From the NCBI GenBank assembly GCA_964544365.1, contig CAZJCW010000214.1:1-7786 (forward strand): 7,786 nucleotides of DNA, written 5' to 3'. Made by a program: the position numbers and the translations under genes. The notes beneath the pieces are model-generated. The model ran no database searches. It saw only the letters and a list, made by a program, of their open reading frames with translations, and had not been told where the DNA came from. Source of the stretch: Alsobacter sp964544365. GTDB taxonomy: Bacteria > Pseudomonadota > Alphaproteobacteria > Rhizobiales > Beijerinckiaceae. Numbering within the stretch: position 1 is the first letter of the stretch; the number at the start of each line of letters is the position of its first letter. Below, piece after piece: positions 7,331 through 7,786 of the stretch.

Positions 7331-7360
7331 ATCATAAGTGGCCTGCGGCCGTTCGATCAA
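7331..7360 (-). promoter_or_regulatory. Sigma-70-like promoter upstream of the ferredoxin
   Basis: On the minus strand TTGATC (7360-7355) and TATGAT (7336-7331) are separated by 18 bases. These match the -35 and -10 consensus at four and five of six positions, and the orientation suits the ferredoxin-GNAT unit. It is the best-formed promoter in the window but has no other support. Confidence 0.45.
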
Positions 7361-7441
7361 CGCGGAATGTATCGTGATGTTTACGGAGGGAGCGAGGCAC
7401 GCCGTCCTGACCCGCCGCACCGAAACCGCGCCACCCCTCCG

Positions 7442-7538
7442 CGCCATGGCCGGGCTTGGCCCGGCCATCCACCGCTCCGATCCGCCACGGGCGGTAATGG
7501 CAAAGCCGTGGATGCCCGCGCCGGGCGCGGGCATGACG
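7442..7538. repeat. Palindromic intergenic repeat, copy A
   Basis: This 97-base unit has two strong hairpins: ATGGCCGGGC (7446-7455) with GCCCGGCCAT (7459-7468) around TTG, and ATGCCCGCGC (7512-7521) with GCGCGGGCAT (7525-7534) around CGG. A longer-range stem joins CATCCACCGCT (7466-7476) with AGCCGTGGATG (7504-7514) with one mismatch, at 7473. Differing from copy B by about seven substitutions and one missing base, it is in the same orientation and starts 169 bases before it. Small palindromic repeats of this sort are scattered in many alphaproteobacterial genomes. Open frames running through it are by-products of the GC-rich repeat. Confidence 0.85.
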
Positions 7539-7610
7539 GGGGAGGTGTCCGGAGGTCGGGGCTCTGGCGGGAGCGCAATGGGGTGTTTGCCGGTAGGTGC
7601 CATCCCACCG

Positions 7611-7708
7611 CGTCATGGCCGGGCTCGGCCCGGCCATCCACGGCTCCAATCCGCGTCGGGCGGTAAGGGGCAAAGCCGTGGATGCCCGCGCCGGGCGCGG
7701 GCATGACG
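7611..7708. repeat. Palindromic intergenic repeat, copy B
   Basis: The 98-base unit is bounded by perfect 7-base inverted ends, CGTCATG (7611-7617) and CATGACG (7702-7708). Inside are hairpins with arms at 7615-7624/7628-7637 (loop TCG) and 7682-7691/7695-7704 (loop CGG), and a perfect 11-bp central stem, CATCCACGGCT (7635-7645) with AGCCGTGGATG (7674-7684). It is the better-preserved copy, because copy A has mismatches in both the ends and the central stem. No transposase lies nearby, so if mobile it would depend on an enzyme supplied elsewhere. Confidence 0.87.
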
Positions 7709-7786
7709 GGGGAGAGGGGACACGCCTGCCACGTGGAAACGAAGTCCAGGTCGCTGTCACCCTTGCAGCGGTCGCCGTTACCTACC
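7709..7786. other. Right edge of window, no feature seen
   Basis: These 78 bases after repeat copy B contain no recognisable gene start, RNA or further repeat copy. The next gene, if close, lies beyond the window. Confidence 0.4.

Noticed and set aside
7442..7708. CRISPR array
   Set aside because: Only two copies, about 98 bases long and internally palindromic with a 72-base gap; no cas genes and no regular short repeat-spacer pattern.
7332..7760. Protein-coding genes in the right-hand region, open on both strands
   Set aside because: The frames are made by the two palindromic repeats, which give repeated peptides on both strands, and none has a ribosome binding site or domain.

Overview
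The window is GC-rich, gene-dense bacterial DNA whose gene content looks alphaproteobacterial. The clearest sign is the gene order uroporphyrinogen-III methyltransferase, DUF2849, nitrite/sulfite reductase, DUF934, which is a common alphaproteobacterial sulfur-assimilation arrangement. The palindromic intergenic repeats at the right edge also fit, being of a kind common in that class. A Hyphomicrobiales-like or related lineage is a guess; the sequence does not fix the genus.

Layout. Bases 1-1134 (+) hold the 3' two-thirds or so of a BglX-like GH3 beta-glucosidase, cut off by the window edge. A 120-base AT-rich gap (1135-1254) follows. It carries two perfect inverted repeats and a hairpin and looks like a control region. 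It precedes a two-gene rightward unit: an unrecognised 110-residue protein (1255-1587) and a cysteine synthase (1641-2672). This unit converges, over 184 bases without a gene, on a leftward run of genes. Read in transcription order from the right, these are a [2Fe-2S] ferredoxin (7205-6864), a GNAT acetyltransferase (6843-6382), an AT-rich probable promoter region, cobA (6271-5420), a DUF2849 protein (5407-5078), a siroheme/[4Fe-4S] sulfite or nitrite reductase (5067-3385) and a DUF934 protein (3360-2857). The last 581 bases (7206-7786) have no convincing gene. They hold a promoter candidate for the ferredoxin and two direct copies of a ~98-base palindromic repeat.

How the genes fit together. 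CobA makes precorrin-2, the precursor of siroheme. The reductase uses siroheme and a [4Fe-4S] cluster to reduce sulfite to sulfide (or nitrite to ammonia), and cysteine synthase fixes the sulfide into cysteine. The ferredoxin is a possible electron donor. DUF2849 and DUF934 proteins accompany such reductases but I know no established function for them. Missing from view are a PAPS/APS reductase (cysH), often found beside DUF934, and the CysG N-terminal dehydrogenase/ferrochelatase that finishes siroheme.

Nothing here amounts to a clearly new system. The points most worth a second look are a hairpin between a strong Shine-Dalgarno sequence and the cysK start, the orphan gene in front of cysK with its dyad-rich leader, the uncharacterised DUF2849/DUF934 partners, and the paired palindromic repeats.
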